Of a stretch of 64,000 bases of DNA, positions 28,695 through 37,993 are shown piece after piece. Origin of the DNA: Flavihumibacter stibioxidans. Its GTDB lineage: Bacteria; Bacteroidota; Bacteroidia; Chitinophagales; Chitinophagaceae. The notes beneath the pieces were generated by a model, which was not told the DNA's origin, ran no database searches, and worked only from the letters and a program-made list of their open reading frames with translations. A program made the position numbers and the translations under genes. Within the stretch, counting starts at the first letter, position 1; each line of letters opens with the position of its first letter. The DNA is taken from NCBI RefSeq assembly GCF_014332695.1, contig NZ_MBUA01000001.1, positions 496,001 to 560,000 of the forward strand. Reading direction: 5' to 3'.

Positions 28695-29354
28695 ATGGCC
28701 ACAAGCAACCTAAAGGAAGAAGTGTACCAGGAACTGTCGCGGGTTACTCATGCCCTTTCCCACCCTAAAAGGCTGGAACTTGTGGACCTGCTTTCCCAGA
28801 AGGCATTTTCGGTGGATGAGTTGTCGCATGAAATCAATATGACTGTCGCCAGTACTTCCCAGCACCTGCAGGTGCTGAAAGCAGCCAGACTGGTCACTAC
28901 ACAGCGTGAGGGAAATTTCATCTTCTACCGGATTGCAGATGACAGCGTGGCAAGGCTGGTATTGGCTGTACGTGAGCTGGGATTCAGCCGGAACGCAGAA
29001 ATCAACCGCATCATCACTGATTTCAGGGCAGATAAAAATATCCTCGAAACCATCACCCTCGACGACCTGCTGGCAAAATCCAAAAAAGAAAAGATCCTGC
29101 TGCTGGATGTCAGGCCCGAAGATGAATACCAGGCTGGTCACATTGAGGGGGCCGTTTCCATTCCGGTTTCACAACTGAAGAAAAGAATCGGTGAATTACC
29201 AAAGGGAAAAACAATCATAGCTTATTGTCGCGGTCCCCTTTGTGTAATGTCTGTAGAGGCAGTAAAAATTTTACAGGCAAAAAAATACCCGGCAGTGCAG
29301 CTGGAGGACGGCTACATGGAATGGAAACTTAAGCAGGAGGAATTGAGCCATTAA
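28695..29354 (+). CDS. ArsR-family regulator fused to a rhodanese domain
   Basis: This 219-residue protein has a winged-helix ArsR domain (about 1-100; recognition region DELSHEINMT to LKAARLV at 41-67) and a rhodanese domain (about 118-215). The rhodanese active-site loop is YCRGPLCVMS, with C178 and C183. The DNA-binding domain contains no Cys, so the usual ArsR metal site is absent. Signal sensing may rest on the rhodanese thiols, for example persulfide formation; that is inference. It precedes an MFS transporter by 24 bases, and a likely operator lies upstream. Confidence 0.92.
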   Translation: MATSNLKEEVYQELSRVTHALSHPKRLELVDLLSQKAFSVDELSHEINMTVASTSQHLQVLKAARLVTTQREGNFIFYRIADDSVARLVLAVRELGFSRNAEINRIITDFRADKNILETITLDDLLAKSKKEKILLLDVRPEDEYQAGHIEGAVSIPVSQLKKRIGELPKGKTIIAYCRGPLCVMSVEAVKILQAKKYPAVQLEDGYMEWKLKQEELSH

Positions 29355-29378
29355 TAACGTATAAAGCTCCGCCAAACA

Positions 29379-30674
29379 ATGAGTAAACAGGTACAACTCG
29401 GTCTTCGGGAAAACTGGAAACAGTTCACCCTGCTGGTCATTATCAATGGTTTTGTGGGTGGCATGGTAGGACTCGAACGCTCCATCCTGCCGCAGATCGC
29501 TGAAAAGGAATTCGCCATTGCAGCTAAAACCGCTATCCTGTCTTTCATCATAGTTTTCGGTATTGTAAAAGCCCTGACCAACTATTATACCGGCACCCTG
29601 GCCAACAAATATGGCAGGAAAAAACTACTGGTAGCAGGCTGGATCATAGGCATCCCCATACCCTTCCTTCTCATGTTTGCACCGAACTGGAGCTGGATCA
29701 TCGCCGCCAATATTTTGCTGGGCATCAACCAGGGACTAACCTGGTCAAGCACGGTGGTGATGAAAATAGACCTGGTAGGTGAAAAGCAGCGGGGATTTGC
29801 AATGGGACTGAATGAATTTGCCGGTTATATTTCCGTGGCGCTCATCGCCTTCCTGACTGGCTGGATCGCAGGGGAATATGGCATCAGGCCTTACCCTTTC
29901 TACCTGGGTATTGTGCTGGTAGTGCTAGGATTACTGGGAAGCATCTTCCTGATCAGGGACACCAAACACCATGTGGCCAAAGAGGCTGAGAACAATACCA
30001 TACCGTTTTTAAAAAACATTTTCTGGGATACCACCTGGAAAAACAAAAACCTGGGCTCGGTTACACAGGCCGGGCTGATCAACAACCTGAATGATGGCAT
30101 GGCCTGGGGTATATTCCCCATCCTGCTGGTATCCAAAGGTTTCAGCCTGGGTGAAATTGGTATTATTACTGCAGTTTATCCGGCCGTATGGGGAATCGGA
30201 CAATTGTTTACAGGTCGAATGTCAGACAGGTTCTGCAAAAAGGACATGTTGTATATCGGCATGCTGCTGCAGGCCGTCGCATTGGTGGCATTGGTCTGGG
30301 CATCTTCCATGTTTCACTATATCCTGTTATCCTCTATTTTAGGCTGGGGTACAGCCATGGTATACCCCACCTTCCTCGCCACTGTGGCAGAAAATACCCA
30401 CCCGAAAGACAGGGCAAAAAGCATTGGCGTCTTTCGCCTCTGGCGTGACCTGGGTTATGCCATTGGAGCGATATTGACAGGAATCATTGCTGACCTGTTC
30501 AGCATCAATGCAGCCATTGTTTTTATCGGCATCCTGACATTTATTTCAGCCATCATTATTTATGTACGGATGAAATGCAGAACCGGAGCCCTGCTAAAAA
30601 TTATCAGCCGGACACATACAGGAAATATAAATCCCACTTATACAGAGTCTCACAGTATTTTATGTAATGGTTGA
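29379..30674 (+). CDS. MFS transporter co-transcribed with the ArsR-rhodanese regulator
   Basis: This 431-residue protein has about 12 membrane segments and the MFS motif ANKYGRKKLLVAGW between TM2 and TM3. Its place 24 bases after the regulator suggests it exports or imports the compound sensed by the regulator. Candidates are sulfur oxyanions or toxic metalloids, but nothing in the sequence settles this. The C-terminal 30 residues after the last helix are hydrophilic and may be lineage-specific. Confidence 0.88.
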   Translation: MSKQVQLGLRENWKQFTLLVIINGFVGGMVGLERSILPQIAEKEFAIAAKTAILSFIIVFGIVKALTNYYTGTLANKYGRKKLLVAGWIIGIPIPFLLMFAPNWSWIIAANILLGINQGLTWSSTVVMKIDLVGEKQRGFAMGLNEFAGYISVALIAFLTGWIAGEYGIRPYPFYLGIVLVVLGLLGSIFLIRDTKHHVAKEAENNTIPFLKNIFWDTTWKNKNLGSVTQAGLINNLNDGMAWGIFPILLVSKGFSLGEIGIITAVYPAVWGIGQLFTGRMSDRFCKKDMLYIGMLLQAVALVALVWASSMFHYILLSSILGWGTAMVYPTFLATVAENTHPKDRAKSIGVFRLWRDLGYAIGAILTGIIADLFSINAAIVFIGILTFISAIIIYVRMKCRTGALLKIISRTHTGNINPTYTESHSILCNG

Positions 30675-30803
30675 ACTTTAGTACTCACTCCGCAAATTCA
30701 AATCATCCCCTTGATATCTGGGGCAAGCAGGAAATAAGCTTAATACGTTTTATAGGCGTTTGACATACATTTATAAAAGTTAATACTTGTCAAATTGCCA
30801 TAT

Positions 30804-32669
30804 ATGAGGTATAACCGAATTTTTGTAATGGTTCTGCTGGCCTTTTCGGCCTGCCGCAATCCGGAGGAGCAGCCTTCTTCCAATCAACCCGTGCAGACTG
30901 GAAAAATTGTTATCTACCAGGTGTTCACCCGGCTTTTCGGTAATACCAATTCCACCAATAAACCCTGGGGCACTATAGAAGAAAACGGGGTAGGTAAATT
31001 CAATGACTTTACCGATACCGCCCTGGCGGCCATTAAAGACCTGGGGGTTACCCATATCTGGTATACCGGCATACCGCATCACGCCCTGGTGCGTGATTAT
31101 ACGAAATATGGCATCTCAAATGATGATCCTGATGTGGTGAAAGGCCGTGCCGGATCTCCTTATGCCGTGAAGGATTATTATAATGTAAACCCCGACCTTG
31201 CTGTGGATCCAGCCAGGAGGCTGGAAGAATTCAAGGCCCTGGTAGATCGTACCCACCGGCACGGTCTCAAGGTTATCATAGATATCGTTCCCAACCATGT
31301 AGCCCGGCACTATGCTTCCCTGAACAAACCGGACAGTGTTGCAGACTTTGGTGAAAATGATGACAAATCGCTTGTCTATCACCGTGATAACAGCTTCTAT
31401 TACATTCCTGGTGAGGATTTTAAGGTTCCTGCAAGTTCAAACGGGTATAAGCCACTGGGAGGGGAAAGCCATCCGTTAAGCGATGGGAAATTTGATGAAA
31501 GTCCCGCCAAATGGACCGGAAACGGAAGTCGCCTCGCCCAACCAGGTGCCGATGACTGGTATGAAACAGTTAAGATCAATTATGGTATCAGTCCCGATGG
31601 CACCAAAGATTTCGACAGCCTGCCACCAGATTACCGTACCCGTTCCATTGCAGACCACCAGGCTTTCTGGAACGGGAAAAATGTGCCTGCTTCCTGGAAA
31701 AAATTCCGTGACATCGCCTTGTTCTGGCTCAACCTCGGCGTGGATGGCTTTCGTTTCGACATGGCTGAAATGGTGCCGGTGGAATTCTGGAGTTATATGA
31801 ATTCCGCCATCAAAACCCGTAATCCCGGGGCCACCCTGGTTGCTGAAGTGTATAATCCAGCCGAATACAGGAACTATATCCAGCTCGGCAAAATGGATTA
31901 TCTCTACGACAAGGTAGAACTCTACGATACCCTGAAGCATATCATGCAGGGACATGGCAGCACGGATAACCTGGTGTTCATCCAGAAAGGTTTGGCAGAT
32001 ATTGAACACCATATGCTGCATTTCCTTGAAAACCACGATGAGCAAAGAATTGCGAGTCCGGGTTTTGCCGGTAATGCCGAAAAAGGCAAACCCGCCATGG
32101 TAGTGTCTGCCCTGATCAGCACTTCTCCCACCCTTATCTATTTCGGACAGGAACTGGGCGAGCCCGGTGCAGAAGACGCCGGATTTGGCAAACCAACCCG
32201 TACCAGTATTTTCGATTATGTGGGGGTACCCCATCACCAGCGCTGGATGAATGGCGGTAAATTCGACGGGGGACAATCAAGCCCTCAGGAAAAGGACCTC
32301 AGGGCCTTTTACCAGCGGCTTTTGAAGTTTACCACCGGCAGTTCCGCTTTAATGGGGTCCTATGCCGAAATCCATACTCACAACAGGCAAAACAGCAGCG
32401 GATACGACAAAAGATTATTTTCGTTTGTGCGTTGGAGTGATCAGCAAAAAATAATTGTATTTGCCAATTTCAGTGCAGATAAACCATATGAGGGGGTACT
32501 GAAATTGCCTTCAGAACTGATCAGTGACTGGGGTTTAAAAGATGGCACCTATACCATCCACGAAAAACTTTCGGATAACCGGGAGAACAAAATGGTAATC
32601 AAGGATGGTACAGGAACAATTTCAATAAAGGCCATGCCGCTCGAATCACAGATATGGTCATACGAATAA
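30804..32669 (+). CDS. GH13 alpha-amylase family lipoprotein
   Basis: This 621-residue glycoside hydrolase has a lipoprotein signal (MVLLAFSAC) and a GH13 catalytic domain from about 30 to 500. Conserved regions are DIVPNHVA, GFRFDMAEM with the nucleophile Asp, LVAEVYNP with the acid/base Glu, and FLENHDEQR with the third acidic residue. A C-terminal beta domain follows. It probably acts on alpha-glucans at the cell surface or in the periplasm. ATG 30804 is used; an in-frame TTG nine bases upstream is less likely. TTTG at 30759 and AATACTTG at 30782 form a weak promoter candidate. No SusCD pair is adjacent. Confidence 0.9.
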   Translation: MRYNRIFVMVLLAFSACRNPEEQPSSNQPVQTGKIVIYQVFTRLFGNTNSTNKPWGTIEENGVGKFNDFTDTALAAIKDLGVTHIWYTGIPHHALVRDYTKYGISNDDPDVVKGRAGSPYAVKDYYNVNPDLAVDPARRLEEFKALVDRTHRHGLKVIIDIVPNHVARHYASLNKPDSVADFGENDDKSLVYHRDNSFYYIPGEDFKVPASSNGYKPLGGESHPLSDGKFDESPAKWTGNGSRLAQPGADDWYETVKINYGISPDGTKDFDSLPPDYRTRSIADHQAFWNGKNVPASWKKFRDIALFWLNLGVDGFRFDMAEMVPVEFWSYMNSAIKTRNPGATLVAEVYNPAEYRNYIQLGKMDYLYDKVELYDTLKHIMQGHGSTDNLVFIQKGLADIEHHMLHFLENHDEQRIASPGFAGNAEKGKPAMVVSALISTSPTLIYFGQELGEPGAEDAGFGKPTRTSIFDYVGVPHHQRWMNGGKFDGGQSSPQEKDLRAFYQRLLKFTTGSSALMGSYAEIHTHNRQNSSGYDKRLFSFVRWSDQQKIIVFANFSADKPYEGVLKLPSELISDWGLKDGTYTIHEKLSDNRENKMVIKDGTGTISIKAMPLESQIWSYE

Positions 32670-32686
32670 TTTAAATCCGTTTATCC

Positions 32687-32851
32687 TCATAATAAACTCC
32701 AAAGGTGCCTGCTGGAATTTAAAGGGTCCGCACCGCCTTTAGAAACGGATTGTTCCTCAGTGCCGCCATGCTTTTGGGCCTTGCTGCAGAAACTGCCGGC
32801 AAGGACAATTAGGGCCAGCAGGGATAATCCAAGTAGAATAGTTTTTTTCAT
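32687..32851 (-). CDS. small secreted or lipid-anchored protein
   Basis: This 54-residue protein begins MKKTILLGLSLLALIVLAG and has a Cys at residue 22 in AGSFCSK, a poor lipobox. The remainder is polar. It lies downstream of the two-component response regulator on the same strand, with a palindrome at 32921-32951 between them. No family is recognised. An ATG ten codons earlier is also possible. Confidence 0.55.
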   Translation of the reverse strand: MKKTILLGLSLLALIVLAGSFCSKAQKHGGTEEQSVSKGGADPLNSSRHLWSLL

Positions 32852-32920
32852 GATCCAGGTTTCAATACTGCAAAGCAACAAAGAACAAGCCCTTTGCGAC
32901 TCATGATAACCCGGTATATT

Positions 32921-32951
32921 AGGATCTGCGTAGTACTACGTAATCGATCCT
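32921..32951 (-). promoter_or_regulatory. palindrome between response regulator and small secreted gene
   Basis: The core CGTAGTACTACG (32929-32940) is a perfect 12-base palindrome enclosed by AGGATC/GATCCT arms. It could terminate the response-regulator message, or be a binding site about 80 bases before the small gene. The half-site ACTACGT recurs upstream of the kinase gene at 35513. Confidence 0.4.
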
Positions 32952-33603
32952 ATTCTACCAGCCCCCGTTTGATGGCCTCCTTTACCAGCCCGGCCGTATT
33001 CTTCACATCCAGTTTCTGGGTAATGTTGAAGCGATGTGTTTCCACCGTGCGCAGGCTGATGCAGAGCGAATCAGCTATCTCCTGGTTGCTGAGTTCGGAA
33101 GCGATCATCTTTAATATTTCCTTTTCCCTGCGGGTGAGAGGAATCTCATACTGGCTGATCCGCTGCCCGGTAAGCGCTTCCTGCACCAGGCTGTTTCGTA
33201 TCTGCGCGTCTACAAACTGCCTGCCTTCCATCACAGATTCAATGGCCTGCATCAGTTCCTCCAGTCCCGTTGTTTTGAGAAGATAACCCAGCGCGCCATT
33301 GCGGATCATTTGCCGGATAAAATGCGATTCATCGTGGCTCGTCAGGGCAATAATGGCAATCTCCGGATATTCCTTGTGAATTTTCCGGCACAGATCCACA
33401 CCCGACAATCCCGGCATCTGGATGTCCAGCAATAATACATCCGGCCGGGAGCCTGTCAGTTTCGACAATAACTCATCTCCATCAGTTGCATCAAAAAGGA
33501 TAGACACTTCAGGGCGTCTTGACAACATGGCCCTGATACCATTGACGACCACCAGGTGGTCGTCGGCTATTGCCATGGTTATTTTTTGTTCTGCCATAAT
33601 CAT
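32950..33603 (-). CDS. NarL/FixJ-type response regulator
   Basis: This 217-residue protein has a receiver domain with phosphoacceptor D60 (VLLLDIQMPG), acidic pair DD in AIADDH, the conserved Lys in YLLKTT, and a C-terminal LuxR-type helix-turn-helix (LTRREKEILKMIASELSNQE, about 152-171). It is encoded directly after the kinase with a four-base ATGA overlap, so they form one two-component system. ATG 33597 is an alternative start. Confidence 0.94.
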   Translation of the reverse strand: MIMAEQKITMAIADDHLVVVNGIRAMLSRRPEVSILFDATDGDELLSKLTGSRPDVLLLDIQMPGLSGVDLCRKIHKEYPEIAIIALTSHDESHFIRQMIRNGALGYLLKTTGLEELMQAIESVMEGRQFVDAQIRNSLVQEALTGQRISQYEIPLTRREKEILKMIASELSNQEIADSLCISLRTVETHRFNITQKLDVKNTAGLVKEAIKRGLVE

Positions 33604-35429
33604 TTATTTGCAGTGAGATTGAATTCAATAAACACACTTGTTTCATTACGGTCGTTCCTATCCCATGTAATGATTCCATCCAGGGAAGCCACCCGGTTCT
33701 TCAGGTTTTCCAATCCCAGGCCATCCCCGCCGGAACTGGCACCAATTCCAATTCCATTGTCCTCCACTGTAACCGTCAGCCTGTCGGGCTCAAAGGAAAT
33801 CTGTAACATTACACTGGTTGCTTTCGCGTGTTTTACCACATTGTGAAGCAGTTCCTGCACAACCCTGTAAACGGATAATTCGAAATGAGATGAAAAACGG
33901 ACCTGTTCGCCCATTGAAAAAAAATGTACATGGAAGCGTCGGTTGCTGATGTTCCGGCAATATTTTTTCAATGCTTCGGCCAGGCCGAACTCGGTAAGCA
34001 TTTCGGGCATCAGGTTGTGTGCTGTTTTCCGGACTTCACCAGCAGCGTTTTCCAGAAGTGAATGCACCTGTTTGAAATCCTCCGATTCTTTCAGGTCGGG
34101 ATGATCGAATTGCAATGCCTCAAAATGCATTTTTACTGCAGCAAGCATTCCTGCCAGCCCGTCGTGCAGATCCTTGGCAATGCGCCCCCGCTCCTTTTCT
34201 TCTCCTTTTACCGTGGCCTCGAGTATGCGCAGGTCGTTCCCGTTTTTCAGGTTGATGAGTTGCTGTTGCATCAATTGCTGCTTCTGGCGAAAATACCCGA
34301 CGAGCAGGAATGAAACAACCGTAAGCAAGACCAGTAATACCAGGCTGATCCAGAAATAAAAGTTTTGCTGTTTGATCTGGTGCCGCTGTTCGGCCAGCTC
34401 CTTGTCTTTCTGGGCCGTCTGGAATTGAACTTCAAGTTCTTTGAGGTGGCGGATTGCTTTCTCACCGGCAATACTGTCACGGTAAAGATTGGCCATCTGG
34501 CTGTATGCCAATGCTTTTTTGAAATTATTCCTGCTTTCTTCCAGCACCCTGAGAGTATCATAAATGCGCTGAAGCATAAACTTCGCATCCATTTCCCTTG
34601 CACCTGAAATTACCTGCTGCAGTATCCGCTCAGCTTTTTGCAGGTCGCCCAACTCCCAATGAAGAAATCCTGCTATCATCCTGAACTCGGTCAGTTGCCC
34701 GGTTGAAAAATGGTAACGGGCAAGTCCTTCTTCAAGTAATCTCAGGTATTGCTGTGACCGCACTTTATCCTTTTTTATGGAATAAGCTCCCGCCAGGCTC
34801 ATATACACTTTCATCAGACTGGTACTGTCCCGCCGGTTTTCAAGGTATGGCAAAATCTGTTGGTGAAGGGCAATGGCCTCATCCGGTTTGTTCTCCCAGG
34901 TATAGGCAAGCGCCTTATTGCCAATGGCATGAACAAGCAGTCCTTCATCACCTGTTTTCCGGGCATGAATAATACCCTTATCGAGATAATGATGGGCCTC
35001 CGCCAGTTTTCTCCTCTGTTTATAATAACCTCCCACCAGTTGGCAGGCGGCTGATACCAGGCTGTCATGCGGGATTTTTTCTCCCAGGTCTATGGCTTCA
35101 AACAGGTAAAACAGGCAGGAGTCGCTGGTGCCTTCTAATGAAAAGAGGTAGCCGAGTTGAAGGTCTGCACGTGCCTGCCATTTTATATCTCTCTGTCCGA
35201 TACTGACGGCCCGGAGTTCACGGAATAATTTTTTCGAACCAGAATTATCGTCGTGGATTATCAGCAAGCCATAGTCCATCAGCAACGGCATCAGTTCATG
35301 GAAATGCTCCTGTTGCCTGGCAGCGTCAACCTCGTATCTGTATCTTTCCTTTGCAGCCAGGCTGTCCTTCATACCGGCGTAGCCTACTAAGCTGTTAAGA
35401 GAGAACAGCGCTGCCAGTGATACTGCCAT
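33600..35429 (-). CDS. TPR-containing sensor histidine kinase (HisKA_3 family)
   Basis: This 609-residue kinase has an N-terminal signal-like segment, a periplasmic region of TPR-like repeats (about 40-330), one transmembrane helix (about 358-381) and a cytoplasmic HisKA_3/HATPase core. The phosphorylated His is in IAKDLHDGLAGML near residue 422. The N-box is QELLHNVVKHA and the G-box DNGIGIG...GLGLENL. ATG 35429 is preferred to the TTG one codon upstream. It pairs with the overlapping NarL-type regulator. The signal sensed is unknown. Confidence 0.93.
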   Translation of the reverse strand: MAVSLAALFSLNSLVGYAGMKDSLAAKERYRYEVDAARQQEHFHELMPLLMDYGLLIIHDDNSGSKKLFRELRAVSIGQRDIKWQARADLQLGYLFSLEGTSDSCLFYLFEAIDLGEKIPHDSLVSAACQLVGGYYKQRRKLAEAHHYLDKGIIHARKTGDEGLLVHAIGNKALAYTWENKPDEAIALHQQILPYLENRRDSTSLMKVYMSLAGAYSIKKDKVRSQQYLRLLEEGLARYHFSTGQLTEFRMIAGFLHWELGDLQKAERILQQVISGAREMDAKFMLQRIYDTLRVLEESRNNFKKALAYSQMANLYRDSIAGEKAIRHLKELEVQFQTAQKDKELAEQRHQIKQQNFYFWISLVLLVLLTVVSFLLVGYFRQKQQLMQQQLINLKNGNDLRILEATVKGEEKERGRIAKDLHDGLAGMLAAVKMHFEALQFDHPDLKESEDFKQVHSLLENAAGEVRKTAHNLMPEMLTEFGLAEALKKYCRNISNRRFHVHFFSMGEQVRFSSHFELSVYRVVQELLHNVVKHAKATSVMLQISFEPDRLTVTVEDNGIGIGASSGGDGLGLENLKNRVASLDGIITWDRNDRNETSVFIEFNLTANK

Positions 35430-35514
35430 CAAAAAATGCTTTACAATACCTATTGTTGCCAGGGTTACAGGGTTTATTCGGACACAAAATTAACTGGTTA
35501 GCTTAGGGTGCAAC

Positions 35515-35530
35515 TACGTGATAATACGTA
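35515..35530. promoter_or_regulatory. inverted repeat upstream of the histidine kinase
   Basis: TACGT (35515-35519) and ACGTA (35526-35530) form an inverted repeat around GATAAT. Its left part ACTACGT is shared with the palindrome at 32929. It may be a site for the response regulator, or part of the terminator of the oxidoreductase ending at 35547. Confidence 0.25.
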
Positions 35531-35546
35531 TATAGAGGAATGGTAT

Positions 35547-36833
35547 TTAGGCGGGATATATCCATGGCGGACGGTATTCCCTCTGCAAAAACCGGGCTGC
35601 ATCCTGGTCGCCGGAAATCAGTTCCTTTTCAGGATCCCATACAATGCTCCTGCCGGCTTTCTGCGACAACATTCCCAGCAGGCTCATATTGGTGGAACGA
35701 TGTCCGGTTTCAATATCACATACAGGTCGCCGTTTGGTGGCAATGGAGTCCAGGAAATCAGCCCAGAGTTCTTTCACATTGTGATTGTCACCGGTATGCA
35801 GTTGCGGATTTTCATGTATGACCGGTTTGTTCTTATTCGCCGGGTAAAAGGTCCAGCCATCCAGCCAGCCCATATGGAAAGTGCCTTCCGTACCGTAAAA
35901 ATAGCAGCCGACATTGGTCTTTTCTGCTTCATTGGCTGCATAGAGCCGGTGCTCCCATACCGCATTGAATGACTCGAACTCATAGTTCACGATCTGGGTA
36001 TCGGGCGCGTCGGTATTGTCCGTGCGGATCCTGCGTGCTGCCGAGGAAAATATTTTGCGCGGACCTTTTTCTTCCGTCCACCAAAGGATCTGGTCCATCC
36101 AGTGAATCCCCCAGTCACCCAGCTGGCCATTCGCAAAATCAAGAAACTGCCGGAAACCACGGGGATGAATAGCCGAATTATAAGGTCTCAATGGGGCTGG
36201 GCCACACCAGGCGTTCCAATCCAGTCCGGCGGGTGGTTCTGAATCAGGCACCGGTTTGCCTGCCCCGCCGCCGTAATGAACGAAAGCCCTTACCATGCCA
36301 ATTTTCCCTGCCTTTCCTGATTTCAGGAATTGCATTCCCGACATATTGTGCGGCGACACCCTCCTGTGCGTTCCTACCTGTACCACAAGATCTGTTGCAC
36401 GGGCTGCTTTCACCATCGCCTTGCCTTCATTGATGGTATGTCCCACCGGTTTTTCAACATACACATGCGCTCCGGATTCCAGCGCCGCAATGGTAATCAG
36501 CGGATGCCAGTGATCAGGTGTGGCTACAATTACAATCTCAGGTTTTTCCTTCTGGAGCAACTCACGGTAATCACTGTACGATTTTGGTCTGTCTCCGTTT
36601 AATTTGTTTATTTCGGCTGCGGCCGCCTGCAGGTATTGTTCATCCACATCACAGATTGCTGCGATTTTTGACTGGCCCGCAGCTATGGCTTCCCGCAGGA
36701 TGTTCATCCCCCACCACCCCGTACCGATAAGGGCAGTCCTGTATTTGGCATACCGGGTCAAATCAGGCAACTGCGGCAGTGTGGCAACAAATACTCCCGC
36801 TGATGACATTTTCAGGAATTTTCTGCGATGCAT
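35547..36833 (-). CDS. Tat-exported Gfo/Idh/MocA oxidoreductase
   Basis: This 428-residue protein starts MHRRKFLKMSSAG, a twin-arginine signal, followed by the NAD(P)-binding Rossmann fold (ALIGTGWWGMNILREA) and the EKP motif (VYVEKPVGH). The C-terminal dimerisation domain contains GDWGIHWMDQILWW. Such exported members are abundant in Bacteroidota and often act on glycosides or sugar derivatives, keeping the cofactor bound. It is divergent from the SMP-30 gene; about 50 bases separate their starts. Confidence 0.92.
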   Translation of the reverse strand: MHRRKFLKMSSAGVFVATLPQLPDLTRYAKYRTALIGTGWWGMNILREAIAAGQSKIAAICDVDEQYLQAAAAEINKLNGDRPKSYSDYRELLQKEKPEIVIVATPDHWHPLITIAALESGAHVYVEKPVGHTINEGKAMVKAARATDLVVQVGTHRRVSPHNMSGMQFLKSGKAGKIGMVRAFVHYGGGAGKPVPDSEPPAGLDWNAWCGPAPLRPYNSAIHPRGFRQFLDFANGQLGDWGIHWMDQILWWTEEKGPRKIFSSAARRIRTDNTDAPDTQIVNYEFESFNAVWEHRLYAANEAEKTNVGCYFYGTEGTFHMGWLDGWTFYPANKNKPVIHENPQLHTGDNHNVKELWADFLDSIATKRRPVCDIETGHRSTNMSLLGMLSQKAGRSIVWDPEKELISGDQDAARFLQREYRPPWIYPA

Positions 36834-36882
36834 AGTATGGTTTTTAGAGATCCCTTAATTTCATTAAAAGAATTTGATTGTT

Positions 36883-37914
36883 ATGCCATCTAAAGATTCC
36901 ATAATATACAATAAAGCTGGCAGTTTGGTACAGCTTGTATCCGCCCTGATCGCTGGCCTTCTTTCCTGCCAGTCCCCGAAAACGAATACCATTGGAAGCA
37001 TTGAACGGATAGATCCCGCCCTGGATGACCTCCTGTCCAGGGACGCAAAGGTTGAGATCATAGCCGAAGGATTTGACTGGAGTGAGGGTCCCTTATGGGT
37101 CGAAAAAGAAAAAATGCTGCTCTTTTCTGATATACCGCCTAATACCATTTATAAATGGACCCCTGGGAAAGGCAAAGAAGTTTACCTGAAACCATCCGGT
37201 TATACCGGCCAAAAACCGCGCGGTGGCGAAATAGGTTCCAATGGTTTATTGCTGAACCTGCAGGGGGAACTCGTTTTATGCCAGCATGGTGATCGCAGGA
37301 TCGCAAAAATGAATGCCCCGGTTTCGGCGCCTGCCCCTGACTTCAAAACAATTGCCGACAACTATAATGGCCTGGCATTTGATAGTCCCAATGATGCAGT
37401 AATGCGGAGCAATGGCGATATTTATTTTACTGATCCGCCATACGGACTCGAAAACTACATAAACGACAGCACCAAGGCAGCTCCTTACCAGGGTGTTTAC
37501 AGGGTGGCCGCGAATGGCAAGGTTACCCTATTGGTGGATTCCATTTCAAGACCGAACGGAATCGGCTTTTTCCCCGGTGAACAAACCCTCCTGGTGGCCA
37601 ATTCTGACAGTGAAAATGCCGTCTGGTATGCTTTTGACTTAGCACCCAACGACTCCCTTATTAATGGCAGGATCTGGTATGACGCTACAGAAGCGGCCAA
37701 AACCGATAAAGGTGGACCCGATGGTTTCAAGGTTGACAAACAGGGTAATGTCTACGCTACCGGTCCTGGCGGAGTCTGGATCTTCGACCGCAATGCAAAA
37801 CTGCTTGGTAAGATCAGGATTCCAGTTCAGACATCCAATTGCGCCCTGGCCGATGATGACAAAACGCTTTATATCACTGCAGATATGTATGTGCTGAAGG
37901 TATCCATGCGCTGA
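36883..37914 (+). CDS. SMP-30/gluconolactonase-family lipoprotein
   Basis: This 343-residue beta-propeller protein has a lipoprotein signal (LIAGLLSC) and SMP-30 motifs: EGFDWSEGPLWV with the metal-binding Glu, SPNDAVMRSNGDIYFTDPPYG and RPNGIGFFPGE. These enzymes hydrolyse aldonolactones using a divalent metal. Divergent transcription from an exported Gfo/Idh dehydrogenase fits a periplasmic sugar oxidation pair. ATG 36883 is chosen over an in-frame TTG at 36874. Confidence 0.9.
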   Translation: MPSKDSIIYNKAGSLVQLVSALIAGLLSCQSPKTNTIGSIERIDPALDDLLSRDAKVEIIAEGFDWSEGPLWVEKEKMLLFSDIPPNTIYKWTPGKGKEVYLKPSGYTGQKPRGGEIGSNGLLLNLQGELVLCQHGDRRIAKMNAPVSAPAPDFKTIADNYNGLAFDSPNDAVMRSNGDIYFTDPPYGLENYINDSTKAAPYQGVYRVAANGKVTLLVDSISRPNGIGFFPGEQTLLVANSDSENAVWYAFDLAPNDSLINGRIWYDATEAAKTDKGGPDGFKVDKQGNVYATGPGGVWIFDRNAKLLGKIRIPVQTSNCALADDDKTLYITADMYVLKVSMR

Positions 37915-37993
37915 TCCGGCAGTCATCTACCCGGGTCTGTTTTTTGAAGCCCGGGACGTCCATTTGGCAGGAAGTAATTCATAGATTTGAATC

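Noticed and set aside
31476-32276. Minus-strand frame of 266 codons inside the GH13 gene
   Set aside because: It lies wholly opposite a clearly conserved amylase-family gene and shows no recognisable domain; codon-bias shadow.
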